Positions 1-8,617 are shown, counted from the first letter of the stretch. The stretch: DNA of 64,000 nucleotides from Burkholderia sp. S171 (GCF_009766085.1 NZ_LMUF01000075.1:1-64000), one strand, 5' to 3'. Numbers and translations: made by a program. The notes: generated from the sequence alone by a model not told the origin.

Positions 1-22
1 GCTTGACACGGAAAGTCATATC

Positions 23-165
23 AGAAATGACGTGCCGCCACGCACAGTGGCTAACAGTGATAAAGAGAAAATCCGACTCTTGCAGACCACTAACCCTGAG
101 AGCAGCAACCCGGCATTGACCCCGACCGCCAACGCCGACCTAAACCCGTCCACCGGCGCGAGCAA
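23..165 (+). repeat. Dispersed intergenic repeat, copy 1
   Basis: About 140 bases here match 42130-42272 closely, including the block TGCCGCCACGCACAGTGGCT, the block CAGACCACTAA, the block AGCAGCAACCCGGCA and a final CCGTCCACCGG core. The copy ends about 10 bases from the 3' end of the polyol ATPase gene; copy 2 ends about 6 bases from the 3' end of pyk. It contains a small stem (GCCAC/GTGGC). An open frame runs through both copies, but the match stops where the neighbouring gene begins, so I read it as a non-coding repeat and not a protein. It resembles the hairpin-headed intergenic repeats common in Burkholderia genomes. Confidence 0.7.
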
Positions 166-174
166 ACACCCCCA

Positions 175-1296
175 TCACGCTGCCGACAACACCTCAACAA
201 TCTTCCGCCGATACGCAATCCCCTCAGCGTTAAACAAATGGCAATGCTCCGGCAACGCACCAAGCTTCAGCACTTCACCACGCGAATGGCGCTCCAACGG
301 CGGAATCCGGGCAATGATCCCCTCCGGCGCCACCGTCGACTCCGAGTACAAATACGCGGCATCGCCGAGCGACTCCACGGCCATCGTCTTCGCCGATACC
401 CCGTGCTCCACCGTCGCCGCCGTCCCTGCATGCAAATGCTCCGGACGAATCCCGACCGTCACTGAATCGCCGACCTTCGCACTACCCGGCTCGACCGCCG
501 TCAGTTGAGTCTCACCCGTCGCATACTTCACCAGCACACCATCGCTTAACACCTGCGTAACTTCGGCGTTAAAGAAATTCATCTTCGGCGAGCCGATAAA
601 ACCCGCCACGAACTTGTTCTGCGGCGCGTGATAAAGCTGGTTAGGCGTTCCGACCTGCTCCACGTTCCCCGCCGACAACACCACGATCTTGTCAGCCAGC
701 GTCATGGCCTCCACCTGATCGTGCGTTACGTAGATCATCGTGGTCTTGAGCTCGTCGTGCAGCCGCGCGAACTCCAGGCGCATCTTCACGCGCAACGCGG
801 CGTCAAGGTTGGACAGCGGTTCGTCGAAGAGGAACACCTTCGGCTTGCGCGTGATCGCACGGCCGATCGCGACCCGCTGACGCTGGCCACCCGACAATTG
901 CTTAGGCTTCCTATCAAGCAAATGATCGATGTGCAGGATCTTCGCGGCCTGCTGCACCGCTGCATCAATCTCCGGCTTCTTCGTGCCGGCCAGCTTCAAA
1001 CCAAACGCCATGTTGTCGTACAGCGTCATGTGCGGATACAGCGCGTACGACTGGAACACCATCGCAATCCCGCGCTTGGCCGGCTGCACGTCGTTCACGC
1101 GCACGCCGTCGATGGTCAGGTCGCCGCCGGTGATATCTTCCAGCCCGGCGATCATCCGCATCAGCGTGGATTTACCGCAACCGCTTGGGCCCACGAACAC
1201 GACGAACTCGCCGTCCGCGATATCGAGGTTCACGCTGCGAATCACTTCCGTTTCTTCGTAGCGCTTGTTGATGTTACGCAGATTCAGGCTTGCCAT
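175..1296 (-). CDS. Polyol/sugar ABC transporter ATP-binding protein (SmoK/UgpC type)
   Basis: ATPase subunit of a carbohydrate importer, acting on the cytoplasmic face with the two permeases encoded upstream. Of 373 residues, the first ~235 form the ABC domain: Walker A GPSGCGKS near 36-43, signature LSGGQRQ near 134-140, Walker B VFLFDE near 154-159, and an H-loop His in YVTHDQ. The remainder is the OB-fold (TOBE) regulatory domain usual for the MalK/UgpC family. The frame stays open 47 codons further upstream, but the Met at 1296 has a GGAG 8 bases before it and begins the usual MASLNLRNINK family start. It is the last gene of the polyol operon. Sorbitol or mannitol is inferred from the context, mainly the SmoS-like dehydrogenase. 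Confidence 0.92.
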   Translation of the reverse strand: MASLNLRNINKRYEETEVIRSVNLDIADGEFVVFVGPSGCGKSTLMRMIAGLEDITGGDLTIDGVRVNDVQPAKRGIAMVFQSYALYPHMTLYDNMAFGLKLAGTKKPEIDAAVQQAAKILHIDHLLDRKPKQLSGGQRQRVAIGRAITRKPKVFLFDEPLSNLDAALRVKMRLEFARLHDELKTTMIYVTHDQVEAMTLADKIVVLSAGNVEQVGTPNQLYHAPQNKFVAGFIGSPKMNFFNAEVTQVLSDGVLVKYATGETQLTAVEPGSAKVGDSVTVGIRPEHLHAGTAATVEHGVSAKTMAVESLGDAAYLYSESTVAPEGIIARIPPLERHSRGEVLKLGALPEHCHLFNAEGIAYRRKIVEVLSAA

Positions 1297-1345
1297 GATG
1301 GAGTCTCCGTCTTTAACTTGGCTTCGTTTTCTGCGAGCAAGAGGC

Positions 1346-2119
1346 TCACGGCAGTTCGAAGCTTGCGTTTTGCAGCCACTGTCCAACGAGCACGGGGAGT
1401 TGTCCCATCTCGTCGAACACGACACTTGCGCCAGCACGTTTCAGCGCATCAATTTGCCCTTCAGTTGCATGACCGCCGCCCAGGAAACCGAGCACGGTCA
1501 TGCCCGCCGCCGCCGCCGCGGTGACGCCGGTCACGCTGTCTTCAACCACCACGCAGCGTTCCGGTGCGACCCGCATGGTCCGCGCCGCCGCAAGGTACAC
1601 GTCGGGCGCGGGTTTCGGGTTCGGCACTTTATCGGCGCAAAACAGATGCTCACCGAAAAACCGCACGAGGCCCGTGCGGTTCAGCACGGCTTCCACATAC
1701 GACGTAAAGCTGTTGCTCGCGCAAGCCTTGCGCAAGGAAATCGCGGCCAGCGCGGCCTCGATTCCATCGACTGCCGGCCCTTCCACGGCCGCGGCTTCCA
1801 CGACCACCCGGATTGCGTCGATCTGGGCTGCATCGAGCGTCCGGCCCAGTGCTTCAGCCGTGCGCAGCAGCACCGTTTCAATCCGCAGCCCGAGCAGCGG
1901 CGTGACGATCGGCTCGGCATCCACACCGGGCCAGAGCGCCTGCATTTCCTGCACGAGCACGCGTCCCGCAATCGCTTCGCTGTCGATCAATACGCCGTCG
2001 CAGTCGCAGATCAGCAGATGCCCGTCGAGGGCATCTGCTGGAGCGAGCACGCCCGGTACGCCGGCTTGGGACAAGTTCAGGTTCACTGGATCGACCTCGC
2101 GTTCCACCTCGGGTTCCAC
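1346..2119 (-). CDS. HAD-IA family phosphatase in the polyol operon
   Basis: HAD-superfamily hydrolase, 257 residues. Motif I is CDCDGVLIDSE (nucleophile Asp39, acid Asp41), followed by a helical cap, then a Lys in NPKPAPDVY and the acidic motif VVVEDSVTGV. It resembles YieH-type sugar-phosphate phosphatases (6-phosphogluconate or related substrates), but the substrate cannot be read from sequence. The start is a GTG one base after the stop of the upstream permease gene, which suggests translational coupling. About 30 residues precede the HAD fold, so a later start is possible. Such phosphatases recur in betaproteobacterial polyol operons, probably removing a phosphorylated intermediate. Confidence 0.85.
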   Translation of the reverse strand: MEPEVEREVDPVNLNLSQAGVPGVLAPADALDGHLLICDCDGVLIDSEAIAGRVLVQEMQALWPGVDAEPIVTPLLGLRIETVLLRTAEALGRTLDAAQIDAIRVVVEAAAVEGPAVDGIEAALAAISLRKACASNSFTSYVEAVLNRTGLVRFFGEHLFCADKVPNPKPAPDVYLAAARTMRVAPERCVVVEDSVTGVTAAAAAGMTVLGFLGGGHATEGQIDALKRAGASVVFDEMGQLPVLVGQWLQNASFELP

Positions 2120-2120
2120 T

Positions 2121-2969
2121 TCATTTCACCGCGCCGAAGGTCAGGCCGCGCACCAGTTGCTTCTGCGACAACCAGCCGACAATCAGGATCGGCGCCACGG
2201 CCAGCAGTGAAGCCGCCGAGAGCTTGGCCCAGAACAAACCTTCAGGACTCGAATACGACGCGATGAACACCGTCAGCGGCGCCGCGTTCGAACTCGACAG
2301 GTTGATGCTCCAGAACGCCTCGTTCCACGACAGGATCACAAGCAGCAACGCGGTGGACGCGAGCCCGGGCAGCGACATCGGCATCAGCAGATAGACGATT
2401 TCCTGCCACGTCGCCGCGCCATCTATACGCCCGGCCTCCAGGATGTCGCGCGGGATTTCGTTAAAGTACGTGTAGGACATCCAGACGGCGATCGGCAAGT
2501 TGATCAGCGTGTAGACGATGATCAACCCCCACACGGTGTCGAGCATGCCGGTGTTTTTCCACAGCAGGTAGATCGGCACGAGCACACCCACCGACGGCAT
2601 CATCTTCGTCGAGAGCATCCACAGCAGTACTTTCTGCGTTTTCTTCGTTGGGAAAAACGCCATTGCGTAAGCGCACGGCACGGCGAACAACAAGCAGATC
2701 ACCGTGACACCAACCGAGATCAGGATGGAGTTCCACGCAAACGCGAAATAGTTACTGCGCGCGAACACCTCGCGGAAACTGTCCAGCGTCGGCGTGAAGA
2801 TCAGCGACGACGAATACGCCTGCTGCTCGGTCTTGAATGCCGTGATGGTCATCCAGAAGATCGGGAAAAACAGCAGCAGTGCGAACAGCCACGCGATCAC
2901 GCCCAGCACGCCGCGCTTGAGCGTGTCGAGGATCGGCACGGACGTTGTTGCGGTAACGGGATGGCTCAT
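2121..2969 (-). CDS. Polyol/sugar ABC transporter permease (MalG family, SmoG-like)
   Basis: Inner-membrane permease of 282 residues with about six hydrophobic segments. The cytoplasmic EAA loop is visible as EAGRIDGAATWQEIVYLLMP, which docks on the ATPase. It partners with the MalF-type permease directly upstream; the two frames overlap by 4 bases (ATGA), typical of coupled permeases. The family imports sugar alcohols or disaccharides using a periplasmic binding protein. Its C-terminus (RGLTFGAVK) is typical of the group. Confidence 0.93.
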   Translation of the reverse strand: MSHPVTATTSVPILDTLKRGVLGVIAWLFALLLFFPIFWMTITAFKTEQQAYSSSLIFTPTLDSFREVFARSNYFAFAWNSILISVGVTVICLLFAVPCAYAMAFFPTKKTQKVLLWMLSTKMMPSVGVLVPIYLLWKNTGMLDTVWGLIIVYTLINLPIAVWMSYTYFNEIPRDILEAGRIDGAATWQEIVYLLMPMSLPGLASTALLLVILSWNEAFWSINLSSSNAAPLTVFIASYSSPEGLFWAKLSAASLLAVAPILIVGWLSQKQLVRGLTFGAVK

Positions 2970-3901
2970 GATTCGTACTCCCCTTTCAGGTTCTTCGCGA
3001 GCATGCGCACCAGGAAGAACGCAACGACGTTCGCCAGCACGACCGCCAGGATGCCGCCGGCAGAAGCCAGGCCGACGTCGAATTGCTGCAGGCCAAGCGC
3101 GTAGATCAAGTACGACAAGATGGTGGTCGCAGTGCCTGGACCGCCGCCGGTCGTCGTATAGATTTCAGCAAAGATGGAGAGCAGGAAAATGGTTTCCATC
3201 ATCACCACCACGGCTATGGCGCGTTTCAAGTGCGGCAGCGTGATGTAGAAGAACATGGCAAACGCACCGGCGCCGTCGATGCGCGCCGCTTCCTTCTGCT
3301 CCTGGTCCAGCGACTGGATTGCGGTAAACAGAATCAGGAATGCGAACGGTAGCCATTGCCACGCAACAATCACGATCACCGCAAAGAGCGGATAGTCGCC
3401 AAACCAGTCGATAGGCTGAAGTCCTAACGATCGCATCAACGCCGCAATCAGGCCATACACCGGATGCAAGATCATGTTCTTCCAGATCAGCGCGCTGACC
3501 GTGGGCATGACGAAGAACGGTGCAATCACCAGCAACCGCGCAATGCCCTGACCGTAAAACTTGCGGTCGAACAGCACGGCCAACAGCACGCCACCAATCA
3601 CGGTGATCGCCAACACCGATCCGATCAGCGTCAACGTGTGAACAATCGACGGAAGGAAAGCCGGATCAGTCGCGAGGAATTCATAGTTTTCGAGCCCGGC
3701 AAACCCTTTGACATCCGGGTTGAGCAGGTTGTATCGAGAGAACGAATACCAGATGGTCATCGCGAGCGGAATGGCCATCCACAAGAACAGTACAGCAGTC
3801 GACGGCATGATGAGCCAGCGAACCGACTTCGCGCGCTTCTTGTCACGCGCGGCGTTGGATTCCGCGTAACCGTCTGTGAGGGGGGGATTAAGTTGACTCA
3901 T
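2966..3901 (-). CDS. Polyol/sugar ABC transporter permease (MalF family, SmoF-like)
   Basis: Inner-membrane permease, 311 residues, with a cytoplasmic N-terminus (Lys/Arg-rich near 18-28) followed by about six membrane spans. The EAA motif reads EAARIDGAGAFAMFFYITLP. It pairs with the MalG-type permease that overlaps its stop codon. It lies 112 bases downstream of the binding-protein gene, separated by a strong stem-loop that could lower expression of the membrane subunits relative to the binding protein. Confidence 0.93.
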   Translation of the reverse strand: MSQLNPPLTDGYAESNAARDKKRAKSVRWLIMPSTAVLFLWMAIPLAMTIWYSFSRYNLLNPDVKGFAGLENYEFLATDPAFLPSIVHTLTLIGSVLAITVIGGVLLAVLFDRKFYGQGIARLLVIAPFFVMPTVSALIWKNMILHPVYGLIAALMRSLGLQPIDWFGDYPLFAVIVIVAWQWLPFAFLILFTAIQSLDQEQKEAARIDGAGAFAMFFYITLPHLKRAIAVVVMMETIFLLSIFAEIYTTTGGGPGTATTILSYLIYALGLQQFDVGLASAGGILAVVLANVVAFFLVRMLAKNLKGEYES

Positions 3902-3931
3902 GATCGTGTCACCTCTCGATGATGATGCGCA

Positions 3932-3971
3932 GGCCGCGCGCTAGACGCTTCTTCACAGAAGCGGCGCGGCC
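3932..3971 (-). other. Intercistronic stem-loop between binding-protein and permease genes
   Basis: Two nested stems: GGCCGCG (3932-3938) pairs with CGCGGCC (3965-3971), and CGCTTCT (3946-3952) pairs with AGAAGCG (3957-3963) around the loop TCAC. No T-run follows on the minus strand, so it is not a classic terminator. Such hairpins after binding-protein genes often stabilise the upstream part of the mRNA. Confidence 0.6.
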
Positions 3972-4013
3972 CGCTGTCCTACATTAGGCGCAACAAGTTG
4001 CTGCTTCGGGCCC

Positions 4014-5357
4014 TTACTTCTGGTACCCGGCCTGTTTCACGGCACGATTGGCTGCGGCGTTGCCAGCTGTCAGCGCGGCGTCAACAGTCGTCTGTCCGGC
4101 GACCACACCGGCGATCGACTGACCAACCACGGTACCGAACGACTGGAATTCAGGAATCCCGACGAACTGAACACCGGTGTACGGCACCTTTTGCAGCGTT
4201 GCATCGGTCGGACTCGCCGATTCGATTGCGCTCAGCACGAAGTCGCCGAACGGTGCCGCTTTCTTGTATTCCGGATTGGCGTAGGTCGACTTGCGCGTGC
4301 CCGGCGGAACCGAGGCCCAGCCTTCGTCCTTCGCAACCAGTTCGATGTACTCCTTCGACGTAGCCCAGGTCGCGAACTTCTTCGCGGCGTCCTGCGATTT
4401 CGAGGTTTTCGGAATCGCAAGCGACCACGACCACAGCCAGTGGTTGCCCTTCGGCGTGACCGCGACCGGCGCTGCCGCGAAGCCAATCTTGTCAGCCACT
4501 TGCGATTGCGCCTTGTTGTACAACATGCCCGCCGCCACCGTCGCGTCGATCCACATTGCGCACTTGCCCGAGGACATCAACGTCAGGTTCTCGTTGAAAC
4601 CATTCGAGCTGGCTCCCGGAGGGCCGTCGGTCTTAAGCAGGTCCGAGTAGAACGTGAGGGCCTTGTGCCACTCCGGGGTATTCAGTTGAGCTTGCCATTT
4701 CTCGTCAAACCAGCGGCCGCCGTACGTATTCACGACGGTTGAGAAAAACGCCATGTTCTCGCCCCAACCCGCTTTGCCGCGCAGGCAGATGCCGTACTGG
4801 CCTTTGGATTTGTCGGTGAGCTTGTCGGCGAATTGCTTGATCTGGTCGTAGGTGGGCTGATCGGGCATCTTGAGGCCGGCTGCTTCGAACAGATCCTTGC
4901 GGTAATACGTCATCGAGCTTTCGACGTAGAACGGCAGCGCGTACAACTGGCCGTTATACGAGAGGCCGTCGCGGGCGGTCTTCACCACGTCGTCGAGATC
5001 GTAGCTGGCCGGCAAGTTGTCCATTGGCGCGAGCCAGCCGCGCTTGCCCCACTGCGGCGCTTCGTACGTGCCAATCGCCATCACGTCGAACTGACCGCTG
5101 TTCGTGGTGATGTCGGTGGTGGCCCGCTGGCGCAGCACGTTTTCTTCCAGAATGACCCACTTCAGTTGAATGTCCGGATTCGCTTTTTCGAATGCCGGCG
5201 ACAGCTTCTTCAACTCGATCATGTCCGGGTTGTTAAGCGTAGCGATCGTCACGGTTGCGGCCTTGGCTGCGATTGGTGCAATGGCGGCAACGGTGAATGC
5301 AGCGAGTGCGAGCGAGCGCATCGGCAGGTTCTTGAGGGTGAAGTTGGCGCGTTTCAT
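4014..5357 (-). CDS. Extracellular sugar/polyol-binding protein (SmoE-like)
   Basis: Periplasmic solute-binding protein of 447 residues, ABC cluster 1. It has a Sec signal peptide (basic MKRANFTLKNLPMRS, hydrophobic stretch, cleavage probably after an Ala near 31-33). Then comes the usual fold with VTIATLNNPDMIELKKLSP at the start, and a conserved central stretch NTYGGRWFDEKWQAQLNTPE. The length fits the sorbitol/mannitol-binding group. The start has AAAGGAG 10 bases upstream. It follows the dehydrogenase gene and precedes the permeases, completing an importer. Confidence 0.93.
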   Translation of the reverse strand: MKRANFTLKNLPMRSLALAAFTVAAIAPIAAKAATVTIATLNNPDMIELKKLSPAFEKANPDIQLKWVILEENVLRQRATTDITTNSGQFDVMAIGTYEAPQWGKRGWLAPMDNLPASYDLDDVVKTARDGLSYNGQLYALPFYVESSMTYYRKDLFEAAGLKMPDQPTYDQIKQFADKLTDKSKGQYGICLRGKAGWGENMAFFSTVVNTYGGRWFDEKWQAQLNTPEWHKALTFYSDLLKTDGPPGASSNGFNENLTLMSSGKCAMWIDATVAAGMLYNKAQSQVADKIGFAAAPVAVTPKGNHWLWSWSLAIPKTSKSQDAAKKFATWATSKEYIELVAKDEGWASVPPGTRKSTYANPEYKKAAPFGDFVLSAIESASPTDATLQKVPYTGVQFVGIPEFQSFGTVVGQSIAGVVAGQTTVDAALTAGNAAANRAVKQAGYQK

Positions 5358-5527
5358 GTTGTTTCGTCTCCTTTATCGTTAGCACGGGCGCTGGTCTTGC
5401 GTTGCGTTGCTTGAAGCAGTCGATACTCGGGTAGTACAGGTGTTGCTTTAATGACTTTCGCTAATGTGATCTTCACTGCGGCGGCGTCCTGATACATGCG
5501 TGCGTGCGCAGCATCCAGGGCATGCCT

Positions 5528-6301
5528 TCAACTCATCCAGTTGCCGCCGTCCACGTTCAATGTTTGTGCCGTGATGTAGTCCGCATCCGACGATACGAGG
5601 AACAGTGCCGCGCCCGTCAGGTCGTTCGGCAGCCCCATGCGGCCGAGCGGTACGGCTTCGCCAACCAGCCGTTTTTTCTCGCCGAGCGGGCGGTTTTCGT
5701 ACTTCGCGAAGAGGGCATCGACCGTCTCCCACATCGGGGTATCGACTACGCCTGGTGCGATGCTGTTCACGTTGATGCCATGTTGCGCGAGACCCAGCGC
5801 GGCTGATTGCGTGTAGCTGATCACGGCGGCTTTGGTTGCGCAATAGTGGGAAACTAGCGCTTCGCCGCGACGTCCCGCCTGCGACGACATGTTCACGATC
5901 TTGCCGCCCCGGCCCTGCTCCACCATACGTTGCGCCACGAGTTGCATCAGGAAGAACATGCCCTTCACGTTGACCGAGAACAGGCGGTCGAAGACGTCCC
6001 AGGCTTCGTCGAGGATCGGGCGCATGTCGAAGAGCGCCGCGTTGTTAAACAGGATGTCGATGCCGCCAAACTTCTCGACGGCTGACGAGACGATACGTTC
6101 CAGGTCTTCGCGCTTCGTGACATCGGCCTTCAAAGCCAGCACGCGCCCGGCGCCTTCCGGGAAACGCTGCGCCAACTCACTTTCGTCTTTCAGATCGACG
6201 ACGACAACCTTCGCGCCTTCGTCCAGAAATCGTTTCGTGACCGCTTCGCCAATCCCGCTTGCCGCACCCGTCACGATTGCTACCTTGTCCTGCAGTCTCA
6301 C
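5528..6301 (-). CDS. smoS: SDR-family sorbitol (L-iditol 2-) dehydrogenase, SmoS/PolS-like
   Basis: NAD-dependent polyol dehydrogenase, probably converting sorbitol to fructose (and related polyols). 257 residues: cofactor motif TGAASGIG at 11-18, NNA at 86-88, catalytic Ser140, Tyr153 and Lys157 (YCATK). The block SSQAGRRGEALV and the ending YNVDGGNWMS-like (here LNVDGGNWMS) match Rhodobacter SmoS as I remember it. I chose the GTG at 6301: it has GGAG 6 bases upstream and yields the family N-terminus VRLQDKVAIVTG, whereas the longer frame from 6439 adds 46 atypical residues. It is the first gene of the operon, so dehydrogenase and importer are co-expressed. Confidence 0.9.
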   Translation of the reverse strand: MRLQDKVAIVTGAASGIGEAVTKRFLDEGAKVVVVDLKDESELAQRFPEGAGRVLALKADVTKREDLERIVSSAVEKFGGIDILFNNAALFDMRPILDEAWDVFDRLFSVNVKGMFFLMQLVAQRMVEQGRGGKIVNMSSQAGRRGEALVSHYCATKAAVISYTQSAALGLAQHGINVNSIAPGVVDTPMWETVDALFAKYENRPLGEKKRLVGEAVPLGRMGLPNDLTGAALFLVSSDADYITAQTLNVDGGNWMS

Positions 6302-6729
6302 GGTTGTCTCCGGTTCGTCTTTGATTCGACTACTTGAAAAATTGCACGCTTGAAACACGTTTTGGTGAGCGAACGCTCTTTGCGTGATCATTTGCTCTCT
6401 GGTTGGTCGAATGATCGGCGAGGTATGAGGCGGTGTCAAGGCACGCCGTCATGTTTCGATGGTGCGGCGCGCAAAGCACCTCAAAACCGCGGGAAAACCC
6501 CAACCGGCGCGGGTTTGCGGGGAATCGGAAGGTGTCGGGAAAGAGGATCAGACAGGCTTTCGTAATACGCTGGCGGGTGCAAAAGGGATTGATACGTTAT
6601 ATCATCGCGGTCGACTTGACCGGTCATAGCGGAGTGCCCCATCGCAGTCGCCATGCTTGGCGGCGAGCGAGCAGCAGCACCCGATACGCACATCGTCAGC
6701 CTCTATCCACCCTCATTCCAGGAAACACC
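6302..6729. other. Divergent intergenic region, polyol operon / metal importer
   Basis: 428 bases between divergently transcribed operons. It must hold both promoters. Apart from the palindromic Zur-like site at 6591-6608 I see no other feature; the open frames through it are extensions of the flanking genes. Confidence 0.6.
6591..6608. promoter_or_regulatory. Candidate Zur-type (metal-repressor) box
   Basis: GATACGTTATATCATCGC resembles the proteobacterial Zur consensus GATATGTTATAACATATC: 4/4 in the left arm, 8/10 in the centre, and weak in the right arm. It lies about 120 bases before the start of the metal importer operon. The match was made by eye. Confidence 0.4.
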
Positions 6730-7626
6730 ATGAGCAAGCTTGCCGCCGCCATCCTGACCAGCGCCGCCCTTTTATATGCCAGCTTCTGCAGCACAGCCAC
6801 GGCGCAAACGGCGTCCACGGGCGTGGTGCCGGTGGTCGCGGCCGAGAATTTCTACGGCGATGTCGTGCGTCAGCTCGGCGGCAATCATGTCCAGGTGACG
6901 AGCATCCTGAGCAACCCCGACGAAGATCCGCATCTGTTCGAAGCCAGCCCGAAGACCGCCCGCGCGTTGCAGAATGCGGCGCTCGTCGTGTATAACGGCG
7001 CCGACTACGATCCGTGGATGGACAAGCTGCTGTCGGCATCGAAGGGCAAAGGGCGAACGACGATCGTCGCGGCGCAACTGATGGGCAAGAAATCCGGCGA
7101 TAATCCGCATCTGTGGTACGACCCGGCGACGATGCCGACGGTGGCGAAAGCAGTGAGTCAATATCTCGTCCAGGCGGACCCGGCGCACAAGGCTGACTAC
7201 GATGCGCGTCTGGCGACGTTTTTGGCTTCGGTGAAACCCATCGACGACAAGGTTGCCGCGCTTAAAAGCCAGTTCAAGGGCGTACCCGTGACAGCAACGG
7301 AACCGGTGTTCGGTTATATGTCGGATGCGATCGGCCTCGACATGCGCAACAACCGCTTCCAGCTCGCGGCGATGAACGACACGGAACCGAGCGCGACGGA
7401 TATCGCTGCGTTCGAAAAGGATCTGCGCGAGCGTCGCGTGCACGTGCTGATCTATAACAGCCAGGCGACGGAAGCACTCACGAAGCGCATGTTGAAAGTG
7501 GCCCACGATTCACACGTGCCGAGCATCAGCGTCACCGAGACGCTGCCCGCCGGCAAGACCTTCCAGACATGGATGACGTCGCAGCTCGACGCGTTGTCGG
7601 TTGCGCTGCAGGGAAAGACACAATGA
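6730..7626 (+). CDS. Zinc/manganese-type ABC transporter substrate-binding protein (cluster A-I, ZnuA-like)
   Basis: Periplasmic metal-binding protein, 298 residues, with a signal peptide ending at TATAQ (about residue 26). Probable metal ligands are His68 (EDPHLFE), His127 (NPHLWYDP), Glu191 (TATEPVFGY) and an acidic residue near Glu270 (VTETLP). ZnuA usually has a third His; Glu there is more like the Mn-binding PsaA/MntC group, so the metal is uncertain. The His-rich loop found in many ZnuA proteins is absent. The start has AGGAA 5-6 bases upstream; the longer frame from 6433 has no support. It is the first gene of an operon with an ATPase and a permease. Confidence 0.85.
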   Translation: MSKLAAAILTSAALLYASFCSTATAQTASTGVVPVVAAENFYGDVVRQLGGNHVQVTSILSNPDEDPHLFEASPKTARALQNAALVVYNGADYDPWMDKLLSASKGKGRTTIVAAQLMGKKSGDNPHLWYDPATMPTVAKAVSQYLVQADPAHKADYDARLATFLASVKPIDDKVAALKSQFKGVPVTATEPVFGYMSDAIGLDMRNNRFQLAAMNDTEPSATDIAAFEKDLRERRVHVLIYNSQATEALTKRMLKVAHDSHVPSISVTETLPAGKTFQTWMTSQLDALSVALQGKTQ

Positions 7627-7678
7627 CGGGATGTGGCAATAGAAGCATCAGAACGATCGCGCTTTCGGGCGCGTTGCA

Positions 7679-8617
7679 ATGACGGCTCCGGACACGGCCC
7701 TAGGCACAGCTTCGAAGCGCGATAAAGCTGGCGCGCTTGAGGTCGAGCACGTCGCGCTTGAGCTGGGCGGGCGCTCGATCTTGAAAGACGCCAGCTTCAG
7801 CGTCGCGGCGGGTGAATTTATCGGCGTGCTGGGTCCTAACGGCGCCGGCAAGACCACGCTGATGCGCGCGATGCTCGGGTTGCTGCCGTTATCGCAGGGA
7901 ACGATTCGCGTGAACGGCGCGGCGGTCGTGCGGGGCAATCCGTCAGTTGGCTACATGCCCCAGACGCGCAGCGGTCTTGCCGGCCGGCATCTGCGCGGCC
8001 GCGATTTCGTTGCGATGGCCGCCGATGGGCATCGCTGGGGCCTGCCACGCGCGAGCGCCGCAGCGCGTGCCGATGTCGATCGCGTGCTCGATCTGGTCGG
8101 CGGCAAGACCCTCGCCACGCGGCCGTTGTCCGAGTTGTCGGGCGGCGAACGGCAGCGATTGCTGCTCGCACAATGCCTGCTCGGCGATCCGAAACTCCTG
8201 CTCCTCGATGAACCCCTGATCAGCCTCGATCCGCGCCATCAAACCGGCGTGGTCGATCTCGTGCGGCGCGTGCAGCGCGAACTCGGCATTACCGTGCTGT
8301 TCTCCGCGCACGAACTCAACCCGCTGCTTAACTCTATCGACCGGGTGCTGTATCTCGGCAATGGGCGGGCGGCGCTCGGTACGATCGATGAAGTCATCAC
8401 GAAGCCGGTTTTATCGCAGCTATATGGATCGCCGATTGACGTGATGCGCGTGAACGGCCGCATCTTCGTGATGGCCGGCGACGTGGAAGTCGACAAGCTC
8501 GATCACGCGCACGAAGACGGTCCCGAAGGCCATTCTCATTCCCACGATCATGATCACGGACACGATCATGGCCACGGTCACGCTCACCACACCGGAACGC
8601 ATTCCCACGATGTTTGA
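7679..8617 (+). CDS. znuC: Metal ABC transporter ATP-binding protein with His-rich C-terminal tail (ZnuC-like)
   Basis: ATPase of the metal importer, 312 residues. The ABC domain covers roughly 22-250: Walker A GPNGAGKTT, signature LSGGERQ, Walker B LLLLDEPL and a switch His in FSAHELNP. Residues 276-312 form a tail with 15 His among 37 residues (HSHSHDHDHGHDHGHGHAHH), a likely metal-buffering or sensing segment that most ZnuC proteins lack. It follows the binding-protein gene by 52 bases and overlaps the permease gene by 8 bases. Substrate zinc (or manganese) is inferred from the operon. Confidence 0.9.
   Translation: MTAPDTALGTASKRDKAGALEVEHVALELGGRSILKDASFSVAAGEFIGVLGPNGAGKTTLMRAMLGLLPLSQGTIRVNGAAVVRGNPSVGYMPQTRSGLAGRHLRGRDFVAMAADGHRWGLPRASAAARADVDRVLDLVGGKTLATRPLSELSGGERQRLLLAQCLLGDPKLLLLDEPLISLDPRHQTGVVDLVRRVQRELGITVLFSAHELNPLLNSIDRVLYLGNGRAALGTIDEVITKPVLSQLYGSPIDVMRVNGRIFVMAGDVEVDKLDHAHEDGPEGHSHSHDHDHGHDHGHGHAHHTGTHSHDV

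Noticed and set aside
32..508. Plus-strand open frame of 158 residues at the left end
   Set aside because: It runs through the dispersed repeat and then antisense to the polyol ATPase gene; the peptide match to the frame at 42082-42318 only reflects the shared DNA repeat.
8531..8590. Run of CAY-type codons as a simple tandem DNA repeat
   Set aside because: It is the coding sequence for the His-rich tail of the metal importer ATPase, so it is reported there as a protein feature.
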